From: Microvirga vignae | GTDB taxonomy: Bacteria; Pseudomonadota; Alphaproteobacteria; Rhizobiales; Beijerinckiaceae | Reading direction: 5' to 3' | NCBI RefSeq assembly: GCF_001017175.1 | Contig: NZ_LCYG01000037.1 | Location: 1-64,000 of the forward strand | DNA: 64,000 bases | Shown: one piece after another, positions 15,696-24,516 of the stretch | How the letters are laid out: each line of letters begins with the position of its first letter | How positions within the stretch are numbered: the stretch's first letter is position 1 | Notes under the pieces: generated by a model | Told to the model about the DNA's origin: nothing | Databases searched by the model: none | Seen by the model: the letters and a program-made list of their open reading frames with translations, nothing else | Translations under genes and position numbers: made by a program

Positions 15696-17321
15696 TCAAG
15701 CCTCAGCCTCCTCCGCTTCCTTCAGGGCGCGGCGCAGGCGTCTGACAATGACGGCCTTTGCCCGCTTGTCGGCAGCCTTGTCGAGGGCCTCGTTGATGTC
15801 GATCAGCAGCTTGGAATAATCATTGCTCCAGTCCTGCCGCCCCACGACCGCGGGCTCCAGGCGACGCTCATGATCATCCACCTGGACAGCCTTGTCGCCG
15901 GATAATTCATAGATGTCGTCGAGCTCAGGAATGACCACCCGGTCGCCCGGAACAGTTCCACTCAGCGAAGATTGCAAGGCTTGAAGAGGAACCTCCTCAC
16001 CGTGGACCAGGAAAACACCGCGCCGAACCGGCAGCCGCTCGGTGAGCCAGGTTTTCAGCTCAGGCCCATCCGCATGTCCGGAATAGAGATCGAGGCTTCT
16101 CATTCGGGCTCGAACCCTCACGTCCTCTCCCTGGATCCGTACCCGCGTCGCTCCATCCTGCAGGATGCGTCCGAGCGAGCCCTGTGCCTGATAGCCAACG
16201 AACAGCACGGTCGCCTCTTCGCGCCAGAGCCATGCCTTCAGGTGGTGCCGGATCCGGCCCGCCTCACACATACCGCTCGCGGCCGTCACGATGTGAAAAC
16301 TATGAATACGGTCAATGGCCTTGCTCTGCTCTACACTCTCCGTAAATCGAACCCAGCGCTTCTCGAGCGCCTCGACCAGATCCTTGCCGTTCCGCAATTC
16401 ATGGGCGTGTTTCTTGAAGATGGCGCTCGCCTTGGTGGCCAGTGGTGAGTCGATGAAAACGGGGATTTCCGGCAGTTCTCCAGCTTCCATCAGCTCCAGC
16501 AGATCGACGAGCAGCTCCTGCGTCCGCTCAACCGCGAAGGATGGGATGAGAAGCACGCCGCTCGGCCGCATTGCTGCGCGCACTTCGTCTCGCAGCATGC
16601 GACGGCGGCGTTCTATGGTGATGCCAGCACGATCCGCATCGCCATAGGTGCCTTCCAGGATGACATAATCGAGACCGCTCGGACCAACCGGATCGGGCTG
16701 CAGGAGCTTGTAGTCTGGTCCCACATCGCCCGAGAAAAGGAGGCGAACAGCCTTGTCATTTCCACCGGAAATGACCTCCATCTCGATGGAGGCGGATCCC
16801 AGGAGATGACCTGCATTCCAGTAACGAGCCTTGAAGCCAGGAGCGAGCTCCCGCCATTGCCCGTAAGCCACGGGCCGGAACTGATCAAGGGAGGCAACTG
16901 CATCTTCGGCGGTGTAGATCGGAGTGACTGTCGGCCGGCCTCGGCGGCTGTTGCGCCGATTGAGCTGATCGACCTCGAGCTCCTGAATATGCCCAGAGTC
17001 CGGCAGCATGATCGAGGCCAGATCCGCTGTCGCGGCCGTCGCATAGATCGGCCCATTGAACCCGGCATTCACGAGCTTTGGGATGAGGCCGCTATGGTCG
17101 ATATGGGCATGGGTCAGGCACAGGGCGTCAAGCTGCGACGCCCTGAACGGAAACTGCCGGTAATTCAGCTCTTTCTCTGACTTGGCACCCTGGAACATTC
17201 CGCAATCGACGAGAACCCGGGTCTCGTTCGTTTCCAGCAGGAAGCAGGAGCCTGTGACGGCATGGGCGGCGCCAAGGAAATGTATGCGAAGGGACAAGGA
17301 ACACCTGTTCTGAGATGACAA
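15696..17321 (-). CDS. beta-CASP metallo-beta-lactamase fold RNA hydrolase-like protein
   Basis: Predicted zinc-dependent nuclease of the RNase J/CPSF-73-like beta-CASP family, 541 residues. The N-terminal metallo-beta-lactamase domain has motif 2 THAHIDHSG (His71, His73, Asp75, His76), and motif 3 is WNAGHLLGSASIEME near residue 170. The beta-CASP domain lies at about 240-390 (IPSFAVERTQELLVDLLELM, then FIDSPLA). A C-terminal RNA-metabolising domain contains SGHADGPELKTWL and VFLVHGEEVPLQAL. Bacterial members of this YSH1-like branch often sit in stress/Usp gene groups, as here. The substrate is unknown. It is divergent from the DUF1003 gene, with a weak FNR-like site between them. Confidence 0.9.
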   Translation of the reverse strand: MSSQNRCSLSLRIHFLGAAHAVTGSCFLLETNETRVLVDCGMFQGAKSEKELNYRQFPFRASQLDALCLTHAHIDHSGLIPKLVNAGFNGPIYATAATADLASIMLPDSGHIQELEVDQLNRRNSRRGRPTVTPIYTAEDAVASLDQFRPVAYGQWRELAPGFKARYWNAGHLLGSASIEMEVISGGNDKAVRLLFSGDVGPDYKLLQPDPVGPSGLDYVILEGTYGDADRAGITIERRRRMLRDEVRAAMRPSGVLLIPSFAVERTQELLVDLLELMEAGELPEIPVFIDSPLATKASAIFKKHAHELRNGKDLVEALEKRWVRFTESVEQSKAIDRIHSFHIVTAASGMCEAGRIRHHLKAWLWREEATVLFVGYQAQGSLGRILQDGATRVRIQGEDVRVRARMRSLDLYSGHADGPELKTWLTERLPVRRGVFLVHGEEVPLQALQSSLSGTVPGDRVVIPELDDIYELSGDKAVQVDDHERRLEPAVVGRQDWSNDYSKLLIDINEALDKAADKRAKAVIVRRLRRALKEAEEAEA

Positions 17322-17372
17322 GCTCGCAAGGAAGCGGATGCGGCTATATAGTCAGCCTTTGTGCGGCTAAGT

Positions 17373-17386
17373 TTGATCCATGCCAA
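17373..17386. promoter_or_regulatory. weak FNR/FixK-like site
   Basis: TTGATCCATGCCAA has one perfect half (TTGAT) and a degenerate second half (GCCAA for ATCAA), centred about 37 bases upstream of the DUF1003 gene start and 58 bases from the divergent metallohydrolase start. It is reported because three better boxes of this type lie in the same 12 kb; alone it would not be convincing. Confidence 0.35.
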
Positions 17387-17416
17387 GCGACCCGCCAAAT
17401 CCGCGGAGGACAATTC

Positions 17417-18115
17417 ATGACATCCCGGGTCCCGTCTTCAACCAATGCCCTCTGTCCGATTACCGGCAAATCCTACCCGCAGCGGGAGTTCGTCGTACTG
17501 GATCACCTCCACCCTGCCCTCGTGGATCGGATCCTGAGGGACCATCCATCACTGACGCTGGACGCTCGTATCAGCCGTGCGGCCGTGGACCGCTACCGCA
17601 TGCTCTACGTGGAGGAGTTGCTGCGGCAGGAACGGGGCGAATTGACCAAGCTCGATCAGGAGGTCACCCGCTCCCTTGCCGAAGGGGCCACGGTCTCGAT
17701 GAATATCGAGGCCAGTTATGACGAGCGCCGCACCATCGGAGAGAAACTGTCCGATGGGCTGGCAACCTTCGGCGGCAGCTGGACCTTCCTCATTTTCTTC
17801 GGCCTGGTCCTGGCGGGCTGGACTGGCATCAACACCCTTGGCGGTAGGGAAGCGTTCGATCCTTACCCTTACATCCTTCTCAACCTCGTCCTGTCATGCC
17901 TAGCCGCCGTCCAGGCTCCGATCATCATGATGAGCCAGAAACGGCAGGAGGCGAAGGACCGGCTGCGTTCTCTCAATGACTATCGGGTCAACCTCAAGGC
18001 AGAGCTGGAAATCCGGCATCTTCACGAGAAGATCGATCACCTGATCTCGCGGCAATGGGAAAGGCTTGCGGAGATACAGGAGTTGCAGATCGAGCTTCTT
18101 CAGGAGCGTCGCTAG
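17417..18115 (+). CDS. DUF1003 family membrane protein
   Basis: A 232-residue membrane protein. The ATG at 17417 has GGAGGA seven bases upstream and is preferred over upstream starts. The N-terminal part contains CPITGKSYPQREFVVLDHLHP (a short CxxxG segment seen in this family) and a helical region. Two membrane segments follow (about 121-140 and 151-172) with the conserved DUF1003 pattern GGSWTFLIFFGLVLAGWTGIN, then FDPYPYILLNLVLSCLAAVQAPIIMMSQ. The C-terminal 55 residues are charged and probably coiled coil. Function is unknown; the family is frequent near stress and acid-tolerance genes. Confidence 0.9.
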   Translation: MTSRVPSSTNALCPITGKSYPQREFVVLDHLHPALVDRILRDHPSLTLDARISRAAVDRYRMLYVEELLRQERGELTKLDQEVTRSLAEGATVSMNIEASYDERRTIGEKLSDGLATFGGSWTFLIFFGLVLAGWTGINTLGGREAFDPYPYILLNLVLSCLAAVQAPIIMMSQKRQEAKDRLRSLNDYRVNLKAELEIRHLHEKIDHLISRQWERLAEIQELQIELLQERR

Positions 18116-18127
18116 AGAAAGTGTAGC

Positions 18128-18712
18128 CTATCGCGCTTTCCGTCCGAGGTCTGCGACAGAAGCGAGCCAGGCTTTCCGTTTGGCATCGCTCATTCCCTCG
18201 ATCCTTCCGATGAGCGTATGCCGGTTAGGGCCGACACCCACGAGCGACAGGATGCTGCGCTTGAGGCTTTTCAGGCTGTGTGCGCCGAAATACCAGCGGA
18301 ACGCAAAGCCGGGCATGCCCATGGTGATGATGATGCGGCTCGACTTGCCCTTGAGAGCCGTCTTCCAACTGACTCCCGCACCTGCGCCACCCGTCATAAA
18401 GGCAGGTCGGAGAGCCTGCTCGAGAAGCCCTTTGAGAAGCGCCGGCATGCCTCCCAGCCAGAGTGGGTAGATGATCACGAAATGCTCGGCCCAGGCCAGC
18501 GATTGCTGCGCCTGTTCGATGGCAGTCGGCGGGGAATCATTCTCCCAATCGCTTTTGGAACGAAGAAGCGGAAAATCGAGCTCCGCCACAGAGATGAGGC
18601 GAACGTCATGACCGCCTTTCGCCGCGCCCTGAGCATAAGCCTCCGCCAGAGCATGGCAGTAATGTTGGCCGCCCGGCGTTGGATGCCCCTGAAGGATAAC
18701 AATGCGGGTCAA
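18128..18712 (-). CDS. NAD(P)H-dependent flavodoxin-like oxidoreductase
   Basis: A 194-residue protein of the NAD(P)H:quinone oxidoreductase/flavodoxin-fold family (Flavodoxin_2). The N-terminus RIVILQGHPTPGGQHYCHALAEAYAQGA is the phosphate-binding segment for FMN/FAD. AEHFVIIYPLWLGGMPALLKGLLEQ near residues 75-100 is the flavin-isoalloxazine segment of this family. It likely transfers two electrons from NAD(P)H to quinones. It starts 19 bases after glgP on the same strand, so it is probably the third gene of pfkB-glgP-oxidoreductase. Confidence 0.88.
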   Translation of the reverse strand: MTRIVILQGHPTPGGQHYCHALAEAYAQGAAKGGHDVRLISVAELDFPLLRSKSDWENDSPPTAIEQAQQSLAWAEHFVIIYPLWLGGMPALLKGLLEQALRPAFMTGGAGAGVSWKTALKGKSSRIIITMGMPGFAFRWYFGAHSLKSLKRSILSLVGVGPNRHTLIGRIEGMSDAKRKAWLASVADLGRKAR

Positions 18713-18731
18713 CCCTGCCTCCCGACCTTGA

Positions 18732-20432
18732 TCATTCCCCAGTCAACAGGGATTGGTCGGTCGCGTCTTTGACATGCAGCAAATAGGCCTCGCTGGCATA
18801 GGCCCGCATCATGCGCTGCGTATTGAACACCGGCCCGATCTTCGCAATGGCGTGCTTCATCATGCCGATCCAACCGGATCTGTTTTTGCAATAGAACGGC
18901 AGGATGGTGTTCTCCAATTTGTCGTAGAGTATGCGCGCGTGATCATCGGGCGATCCTTCCTGCCCAATACCCCAGCCTGTGATTCCCTCCTCACATCCTT
19001 CAAGCCACCAGCCGTCGAGGGTGCTGAAGTTCAGAACACCGTTGAGGGCAGCCTTCATACCGCTCGTTCCCGAGGCTTCAAGGGGCGGCAGAGGCGTGTT
19101 CAGCCAGATATCGCTGCCGGCCACGATGATCTTGGCGAGGTCCATCTGGTAATTAGGAATGAAGGCGATCGGGATCCTTGCATGATGCGCCTGTGCAGTA
19201 ATCTCATGGATCAGCTGCTTTCCGCCCTCATCGCGCGGATGGGCCTTGCCGGCCATGACGATCTGAAACGGAAAGAGGTGATGGATTTCCATCAATCTGG
19301 ACCAATCGCTGAGCAGCAGGCCAGCGCGCTTGTATCCGGTCATGCGGCGCGCGAAGCCGATAATAGGAAGAGCAGGATCGAGACTTTGACGGGCTGCCTC
19401 CTGCGCCAGAGCGATCAGATCTCCCTTCGCCTCCTCGTGAGCTCGCCAGACTGCCTCATCGCTGAGGTGGATGACTCGCGCTAGAGCTTCCGGCCGCACA
19501 TCCCAATCCGGCGCTGTGTCGTGAAACAGACGCGCGAATGCAGGGTGCGTCCATTGCCGGGCGTGGACGCCATTGGTCACCGCATGAATGCGATGGCCGG
19601 GGAACATCTGCCGTGTCGTCTCCGCATGGCGGAGAGAAACGCCATTCACGTACGAGCTGAGATTCAAGGCAAGCCGCGTCATGTTGAGCAGATCATCACC
19701 AGCCAAGGCCTTGATTTGATCGATGTCCAGAAACTCCCCGAGAATGTGTGCGACTTGCTCGTAACTAAAGCGGTCATGCCCCGCTTCGACGGGCGTATGG
19801 GTAGTGAAGACGCAACGTCTCCTGACCGCTTCGATGTCATCACCACGGCGCAGCAGTGCGAGAGGCAGCAGCGCAGCATGCCCCTCATTGAGGTGATAGG
19901 TCTCGATCTTGAACCCGAGTGCTCGCAGAACCTGCTCTCCGCCGATGCCGAGCAGGATCTCCTGTTTGAGACGGTATGCATCGTCCCCACCGTAGAGCCT
20001 GTGAGTAATGCCGCGATCATGGAGATCGTTCTCGTCGACATGCGTATCGAGCATGATTACCGGAACTTTATAGCCACGGGGGGAAACCCATTCGTAGAGC
20101 CAGGGCCGGACCCAGACATTCCGTCCCTCGATCGTAACCGCCATGGCATCCGGAAGCGGGGTCGCCCAATCGTCCGGCTCCCAAGGATCGGCATGGTCGA
20201 TCTGCTGCCCCTTGGCGTCGATCTCCTGCCGAAGATAGCCCTGCCGACTTGCCAGCGTCACGAACACCATCGGCATTTCGAGGTCGGCGGCAGAGCGCAC
20301 CGTATCGCCGGCAAGGACGCCCAGGCCTCCGGAATAGGTGCGCATCTCGCTTCTGAGCGCGATCTCCATGGAGAAATAGGCGATCCGTGTTCGCGACAGG
20401 TAGCTATCAATCACAGACACAGCATTCTCCAA
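18732..20432 (-). CDS. glgP: alpha-glucan phosphorylase, short form
   Basis: Cytoplasmic GT35 phosphorylase releasing glucose 1-phosphate from glycogen-like glucans, 566 residues. This is shorter than E. coli GlgP (about 815) and near the compact TIGR02094-type enzymes. It starts with RIAYFSMEIAL and RTYSGGLGVLAGDTVRSAADL. The central segment is ETYHLNEGHAALLPL and FTTHTPVEAGHDRF, and the pyridoxal-phosphate lysine is in EASGTSGMKAALNGVLNFS. Phosphate-site residues are in FARRMTGYKRAGL. It sits between a PfkB kinase and a flavoprotein gene on one strand, so released sugar phosphate could feed glycolysis directly. The missing N-terminal domain relative to larger enzymes is normal for the subfamily. 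Confidence 0.92.
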   Translation of the reverse strand: MENAVSVIDSYLSRTRIAYFSMEIALRSEMRTYSGGLGVLAGDTVRSAADLEMPMVFVTLASRQGYLRQEIDAKGQQIDHADPWEPDDWATPLPDAMAVTIEGRNVWVRPWLYEWVSPRGYKVPVIMLDTHVDENDLHDRGITHRLYGGDDAYRLKQEILLGIGGEQVLRALGFKIETYHLNEGHAALLPLALLRRGDDIEAVRRRCVFTTHTPVEAGHDRFSYEQVAHILGEFLDIDQIKALAGDDLLNMTRLALNLSSYVNGVSLRHAETTRQMFPGHRIHAVTNGVHARQWTHPAFARLFHDTAPDWDVRPEALARVIHLSDEAVWRAHEEAKGDLIALAQEAARQSLDPALPIIGFARRMTGYKRAGLLLSDWSRLMEIHHLFPFQIVMAGKAHPRDEGGKQLIHEITAQAHHARIPIAFIPNYQMDLAKIIVAGSDIWLNTPLPPLEASGTSGMKAALNGVLNFSTLDGWWLEGCEEGITGWGIGQEGSPDDHARILYDKLENTILPFYCKNRSGWIGMMKHAIAKIGPVFNTQRMMRAYASEAYLLHVKDATDQSLLTGE

Positions 20433-20468
20433 AGCTTTGGTGGTGACGGAAAGATCAGGAGTCCAGGA

Positions 20469-21434
20469 CTAGCGGCTTCCTACGCCTCTAAGGGGCTCGA
20501 TGGTTTCCTGAGCGATCCGCTCAGCATAGAGACGCTCGACATCTTCTCTGCGGCATAGCCCAGTTCCCGGCGTCATCAGGGTTGCCGCCCCCGCGGCCAT
20601 GCCGAGACGTACGGCATGGCGCAGGTCGAGGCCCTGAACGAGACCGAAGCATATGGCCGCGACCATGCTGTCCCCTGCGCCGACTGCACTTCTGATCGGC
20701 ACCTCGATAGGTGCGAGTTTTTCGTAACCATCAGCCGTGACCAGAAGTGCACCCTCAGCCCCTTGCGAAACAACCATCACTTCGCTGATACCTCGATCAA
20801 TCAATTGCCGGGCAGCTTCGACCTGCTCGGCCTCACTGCGCAACTCCTGTCCTACCCACTCTCGCAGTTCGCGAATGCTGGGTTTGAGAAGGTAGGCTCC
20901 AGATTTGACATGGCGCAGGGCTTCACCCGACGTATCGAGCACGAAACGGCAGCCAAGCGTTTTCGAGAGATCGGCGACATCCTGGACGAAGTCGGGAGAC
21001 ACGCCGGGAGGAAAGCTCCCGCTCAAGACGATGATGCGAGCGCCTTCAGCGGCTCGCGCCAGCTCTTCAAGGCAAGTCTGCCTCTCTGCTGCACTGATTT
21101 CCGGACCGGACAGAACGAAGCGATATTGAAGTCCGCTTCTCCGCTCGTCGATTGTGAAGCTCTCCCGCGTGAAGCCGCTGATCGGAACATGCCGGGATGG
21201 AACGCCTGCCCGTTCCAAAAGCCTCTCCAGCATCAACCCTGTCGGGCCACCGGCCGGATAAACCGCGAGGGCTTGGCCACCCAGGGTCTGAACGACACGT
21301 GCCACGTTGATGCCACCTCCACCCGGATCATGCTGGACAGCACTGCAGCGAACCTTGTCCGTGGGGACGACAGCCTCTGCACTCGTCGAGACATCGAGCG
21401 CCGGGTTCATCGTTAGCGTTACAATATCCGGCAA
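20469..21434 (-). CDS. PfkB-family sugar kinase, 6-phosphofructokinase II / 1-phosphofructokinase type
   Basis: A 321-residue ribokinase-fold kinase. It starts IVTLTMNPALDVSTSAE, as 1-phosphofructokinase, tagatose-6-phosphate kinase and PfkB do. The glycine-rich substrate segment is DPGGGGINVARVVQTLGG and the catalytic anion hole/base is in RSAVGAGDSMVAAICFGL (about residue 250). Given glgP 36 bases downstream and no PTS genes, phosphorylation of fructose 6-phosphate is the likeliest role, giving a glycogen-to-triose route. Specificity among the phosphosugar kinases cannot be read from the sequence. No FNR box was found directly upstream. Confidence 0.9.
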   Translation of the reverse strand: MPDIVTLTMNPALDVSTSAEAVVPTDKVRCSAVQHDPGGGGINVARVVQTLGGQALAVYPAGGPTGLMLERLLERAGVPSRHVPISGFTRESFTIDERRSGLQYRFVLSGPEISAAERQTCLEELARAAEGARIIVLSGSFPPGVSPDFVQDVADLSKTLGCRFVLDTSGEALRHVKSGAYLLKPSIRELREWVGQELRSEAEQVEAARQLIDRGISEVMVVSQGAEGALLVTADGYEKLAPIEVPIRSAVGAGDSMVAAICFGLVQGLDLRHAVRLGMAAGAATLMTPGTGLCRREDVERLYAERIAQETIEPLRGVGSR

Positions 21435-21625
21435 TTCCTTCGCCTCCCCTCATCGGCTCAAGCCTCGAAGTCCCTTCTAGAGCCACGAGGATCGAACTTT
21501 CCTTTATAGGGTAGAGAACAGCAGATCCCCAGCGACTAAGACAGGACACCCAAAAGTCGGACTGAGAGTTTTCGACCTTGTGCGATAAGATGCGGCACGC
21601 AAAGCGCATTTCGGTGAGACCAGAC

Positions 21626-22066
21626 ATGACATCAGCAGCTCTCTCCACGTCTCTGCCCGACAACCTCGAACCCGACCTCGCCAAGGCTCTGGCTTATTGG
21701 AAAGATCTGCTCCGCGGCGAGAACCCCATGCCTTTCTCCGATGATGTCGATCTCTCCCAAATGCCTGAGCTTTCCTCAAATCTTATGCTGTTGACCGCCT
21801 TCGAGAATCCGGACCGGTTTCGTTTCGAAACGGCAGGCGAAAAGATCGCTCAGGATTACGGGGCCTCCCTCGCCGGCAAATTCTCCGATGAGATCGCGCA
21901 AAATGCTCCATTGGAAGGTTTCACTGAACAATGCCGCATGGCGGTATCTCAGCGCGCTCCGACCTATTACCGTTCTCCTTTAAATTCTTATGCCCGCCTT
22001 GTCCTCCCGACCTGGGGAGAAGGACATGTCATGCTTCTCCTCGCTGCAGTGACAAAAACCTCTTAA
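21626..22066 (+). CDS. small PAS-like domain protein (PAS_5 type)
   Basis: A 146-residue protein. The ATG at 21626, preceded by GGTGAG, is preferred over an upstream ATG at 21578. The body LAYWKDLLRGENPMPFSDDVDLSQMPEL followed by RFRFETAGEKIAQDYGASLAGKFSDEI is the pattern of alphaproteobacterial PAS_5 proteins, small single-domain PAS folds of unknown ligand. The end GEGHVMLLLAAVTKTS fits the last PAS strand. It lies between the divergent pfkB and the convergent ldh gene. The role is unknown. Confidence 0.8.
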   Translation: MTSAALSTSLPDNLEPDLAKALAYWKDLLRGENPMPFSDDVDLSQMPELSSNLMLLTAFENPDRFRFETAGEKIAQDYGASLAGKFSDEIAQNAPLEGFTEQCRMAVSQRAPTYYRSPLNSYARLVLPTWGEGHVMLLLAAVTKTS

Positions 22067-22087
22067 GAACGCCCCTATGGAACGCCT

Positions 22088-23095
22088 CTAGCGTGCGATC
22101 TTCTCGACGGAGACCTCGTGCATCGCGCGTCCGGTCCTCTCGAAAATGGTGACATTGCCGATTGTCGTTTCCGCAATATTGGTCAGTGCCTCCTTCGTGA
22201 AGAAGGCTTGGTGGCCGGTAATGAGCACGTTCGGGAAAGTCAGCAGGCGTGCGAAGACGTCATCGTCGATGAATCGTCCCGAGAGATCTTCGAAGAAGAG
22301 GTCGGCCTCCTCCTCGTAGACGTCGAGACCGAGATTGCCGATCACACCTTCCTTCAGGCCTTTGACGACGGCGTGGGTGTCGATCACAGCCCCGCGGCTC
22401 GTATTGATCAGCATCACGCCGGGCTTCATGCGCGTCAGAGCAGCCTCGTTGATGAGATGGTGTGTCGCGGGCGTCAGCGGGCAATGCAGGGTGATGATAT
22501 CGGAGGCGGCGAACAACTCGTTCGTCTCCACGTAGGTGATACCCATGTCGAGGCAGGCGGGGTTGGGCTGCAGATCGTAGGCGATTACCTTGCAGCCAAA
22601 TCCCGCAAGGATCTTGCACACGACCTCTCCGATCTTGCCGGTTCCCACCACGCCCACTGTCTTACCGGCAAGGTCGAAGCCGAGAAGACCTTCCAAGGCA
22701 AAGTTGCCTTCCCGTACGCGATTATAGGCACGATGCGTCTTGCGATTGAGCGCAAGGATGAGAGCTAGCGTGTGCTCCGCAACCGCATGGGGCGAATAGG
22801 CCGGAACACGGGCAACGGCGATGCCCAAGGCTTTGGCCGCCGCGAGATCGACATTGTTGAAGCCGGCCGAGCGCAGGACGATCAGCTTGATGCCCTTTGC
22901 GGAAAGGCTGGCGAGAACCTCCGCGTTCACATCGTCATTGACGAAGGCACAGACGGCATCGGCGCCAGCGGCAAGGTCGCAGGTCTCAACGGACAACTTA
23001 GCCTCGAAATAGATAAGCCGGTGTCCAGATCCAGCGCTGGCGGCATCCAAGAAGCGCCGGTCATATGGCTTGGTGCTAAAGACCGCGATCTGCAA
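22088..23095 (-). CDS. ldhA: fermentative D-lactate dehydrogenase
   Basis: NAD-dependent D-2-hydroxyacid dehydrogenase, 335 residues, most like LdhA, which reduces pyruvate to D-lactate. The Rossmann motif is GVVGTGKIG (about 148-156). The catalytic set is Arg234 ([11 protein letters not shown]), Glu in [13 protein letters not shown] (about 262) and His295 (ITGHQAFFT). The segments [23 protein letters not shown] and [19 protein letters not shown] are typical of LdhA rather than of glycerate or phosphoglycerate dehydrogenases. Its upstream region (23096-23359) is shared with a universal stress protein gene and holds a perfect FNR box 137 bases away. Confidence 0.93.
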   Translation of the reverse strand: MQIAVFSTKPYDRRFLDAASAGSGHRLIYFEAKLSVETCDLAAGADAVCAFVNDDVNAEVLASLSAKGIKLIVLRSAGFNNVDLAAAKALGIAVARVPAYSPHAVAEHTLALILALNRKTHRAYNRVREGNFALEGLLGFDLAGKTVGVVGTGKIGEVVCKILAGFGCKVIAYDLQPNPACLDMGITYVETNELFAASDIITLHCPLTPATHHLINEAALTRMKPGVMLINTSRGAVIDTHAVVKGLKEGVIGNLGLDVYEEEADLFFEDLSGRFIDDDVFARLLTFPNVLITGHQAFFTKEALTNIAETTIGNVTIFERTGRAMHEVSVEKIAR

Positions 23096-23231
23096 GGCAG
23101 CCCTCCCTCTTGAGGATCAACATATATCCCGCTTCTTGCATGTAGCGCTCCGCTCACGCCAGGCTTGGCATTATTCCTACGGTCAGGACTCCCGCTGTGA
23201 AAGCCCACCTGGAAACAAGCCGCATAGACTC

Positions 23232-23245
23232 TTGATCGGCATCAA
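23232..23245. promoter_or_regulatory. perfect FNR/FixK box TTGAT-CGGC-ATCAA
   Basis: TTGATCGGCATCAA is a perfect match to the FNR/FixK consensus. It lies in the 264-base region between the divergent ldhA (start 23095) and usp (start 23360) genes, 114 bases upstream of usp and 137 of ldhA, so it could control either or both. Nothing else is recognised in this gap. Confidence 0.8.
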
Positions 23246-23359
23246 TTTCACCGATCGCGGCCGAGCTTATTGTCTTCTCGCATCTTGGCTCGGAGCCCAT
23301 TCGCCCAAGAATCAAACCTGGGACTTCCGCTGATTCCGAATATTCGGCTGGAGAACATC

Positions 23360-24208
23360 ATGATCAAAGACGTCCTCGTTCACCTCGACGGCACCCCTCG
23401 CGATGAGGAGCGTCTGCAGCATGCAGAGGCCATCGCTTCGATTTCTCAGGCGCATGTGACCGGCCTGCTCACCAATCCCCTTCCTGACATGCCCCTGATC
23501 GCGCCCATGGATGCAGGAGCAGCAGCTGCCGAAATCCTGGTCTCTCTGAATGAAGAGGCCAAGGGCACGGGGGACGCGCTTCAGAAGAAATTGACGGCGC
23601 GCATGGCTCTCTTCAGTGTCCCGAATGAAATCCGACGGCTCGACGCCACTCCCGGGGGAATCCCGAATGAGGCTGCCTCGGAGGCCCGTTGGGCGGATCT
23701 CTTCATCATGAGCCGTCCCTATGGCACGGATGGTTCCGAGGAATGGGATTCGCTCTTCGAGGCCGTGCTGTTCGAGGGCGGCCGAAGCGTTCTGGTTGTG
23801 CCGCCCAATCACCGCGCCGCGGACGCCATTCGCCGCGTGCTCGTGTGCTGGCGCGATACCAGGGAGGCCGCTCGCGCCGTCGCCGAGGCAGCTCCCTTCC
23901 TGGCAAAGGCGACGAAGATCACGATTCTGGTGGTCGATCCGGAGCAGAAGGAAACAGACAGCAACAATCAGCCAACCGCCGATATCGCCAAGCATATCAG
24001 CCGCTACGGGGCGCCTGTGGAGGTCAGTATCGTTCAGAGCCAGGGGCGTGATGTCAGCGACGTCATTCTCGAACAGGCCCGCAGAACCTCCGCCGACCTG
24101 ATCGTCATGGGCGGCTATGGCCACTCCCGGGCACGGGAATGGATCATCGGCGGCGCGACGCGCAACACCCTGAGCACATCGGAATTCCCTATTCTCATGG
24201 CTCACTGA
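23360..24208 (+). CDS. universal stress protein (UspA family)
   Basis: An intact 282-residue Usp. ATG 23360 (CTGGAGAAC upstream) begins MIKDVLVHLDGTPRDEERLQHA, the first Usp strand. The C-terminal Usp domain has VLVCWRDTREAARAVAEAAP (about 170-190) and the nucleotide-binding motif GGYGHSRAREWIIGGATRNTL near the end (G-x2-G-x9-G-x-T type). The N-terminal half is a more divergent Usp domain. Such tandem Usp proteins are induced in stationary phase or low oxygen in many proteobacteria. It has a perfect FNR box upstream and is a relative of the decayed copy at 14322. Confidence 0.92.
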   Translation: MIKDVLVHLDGTPRDEERLQHAEAIASISQAHVTGLLTNPLPDMPLIAPMDAGAAAAEILVSLNEEAKGTGDALQKKLTARMALFSVPNEIRRLDATPGGIPNEAASEARWADLFIMSRPYGTDGSEEWDSLFEAVLFEGGRSVLVVPPNHRAADAIRRVLVCWRDTREAARAVAEAAPFLAKATKITILVVDPEQKETDSNNQPTADIAKHISRYGAPVEVSIVQSQGRDVSDVILEQARRTSADLIVMGGYGHSRAREWIIGGATRNTLSTSEFPILMAH

Positions 24209-24516
24209 GACGGCTCAACAACCTAAGCCGTTCAAGGACTTAATCGTGCCGTACATCCGGGCTGCCAAGGCAGGCCGGAGTTGTCAACGCTGGTGCTCTG
24301 TTGTATGGCATTCTCGCGCTTCAGTCGCACGCTCCTCCGTCCGGGAGCCTTGCGCGAGGCGTGACATCGACTTGATGAGGCAGTCCCGCAGGGCTGCGAA
24401 GTCACCGGGCGCGAGGCGCTCCCGATCCAGGCTCCCTTGCCATGATTTCGCACCGAAGCCGCGTTACGCGGGCGCCTTCCCGATGTCCGTATAGCTTCTA
24501 GAGTGGAATTTCGCGG
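24209..24516. other. 308-base stretch with no recognised gene
   Basis: Between the usp stop and rimO. A plus-strand reading of 82 codons (24246-24494) is rich in Arg/Ser and looks like chance coding in GC-rich DNA; it has no binding site. The rimO promoter must lie here. No FNR box and no clear terminator hairpin were found. Confidence 0.5.

Noticed and set aside
18716..18745. TTGAT and GTCAA halves near the glgP/oxidoreductase junction
   Set aside because: The halves are nine bases apart rather than four and lie inside the glgP coding end, so this is not an FNR box.
24246..24494. An 82-codon plus-strand reading before rimO
   Set aside because: Arg/Ser-rich product, no binding site, no recognisable motif; more likely chance coding.
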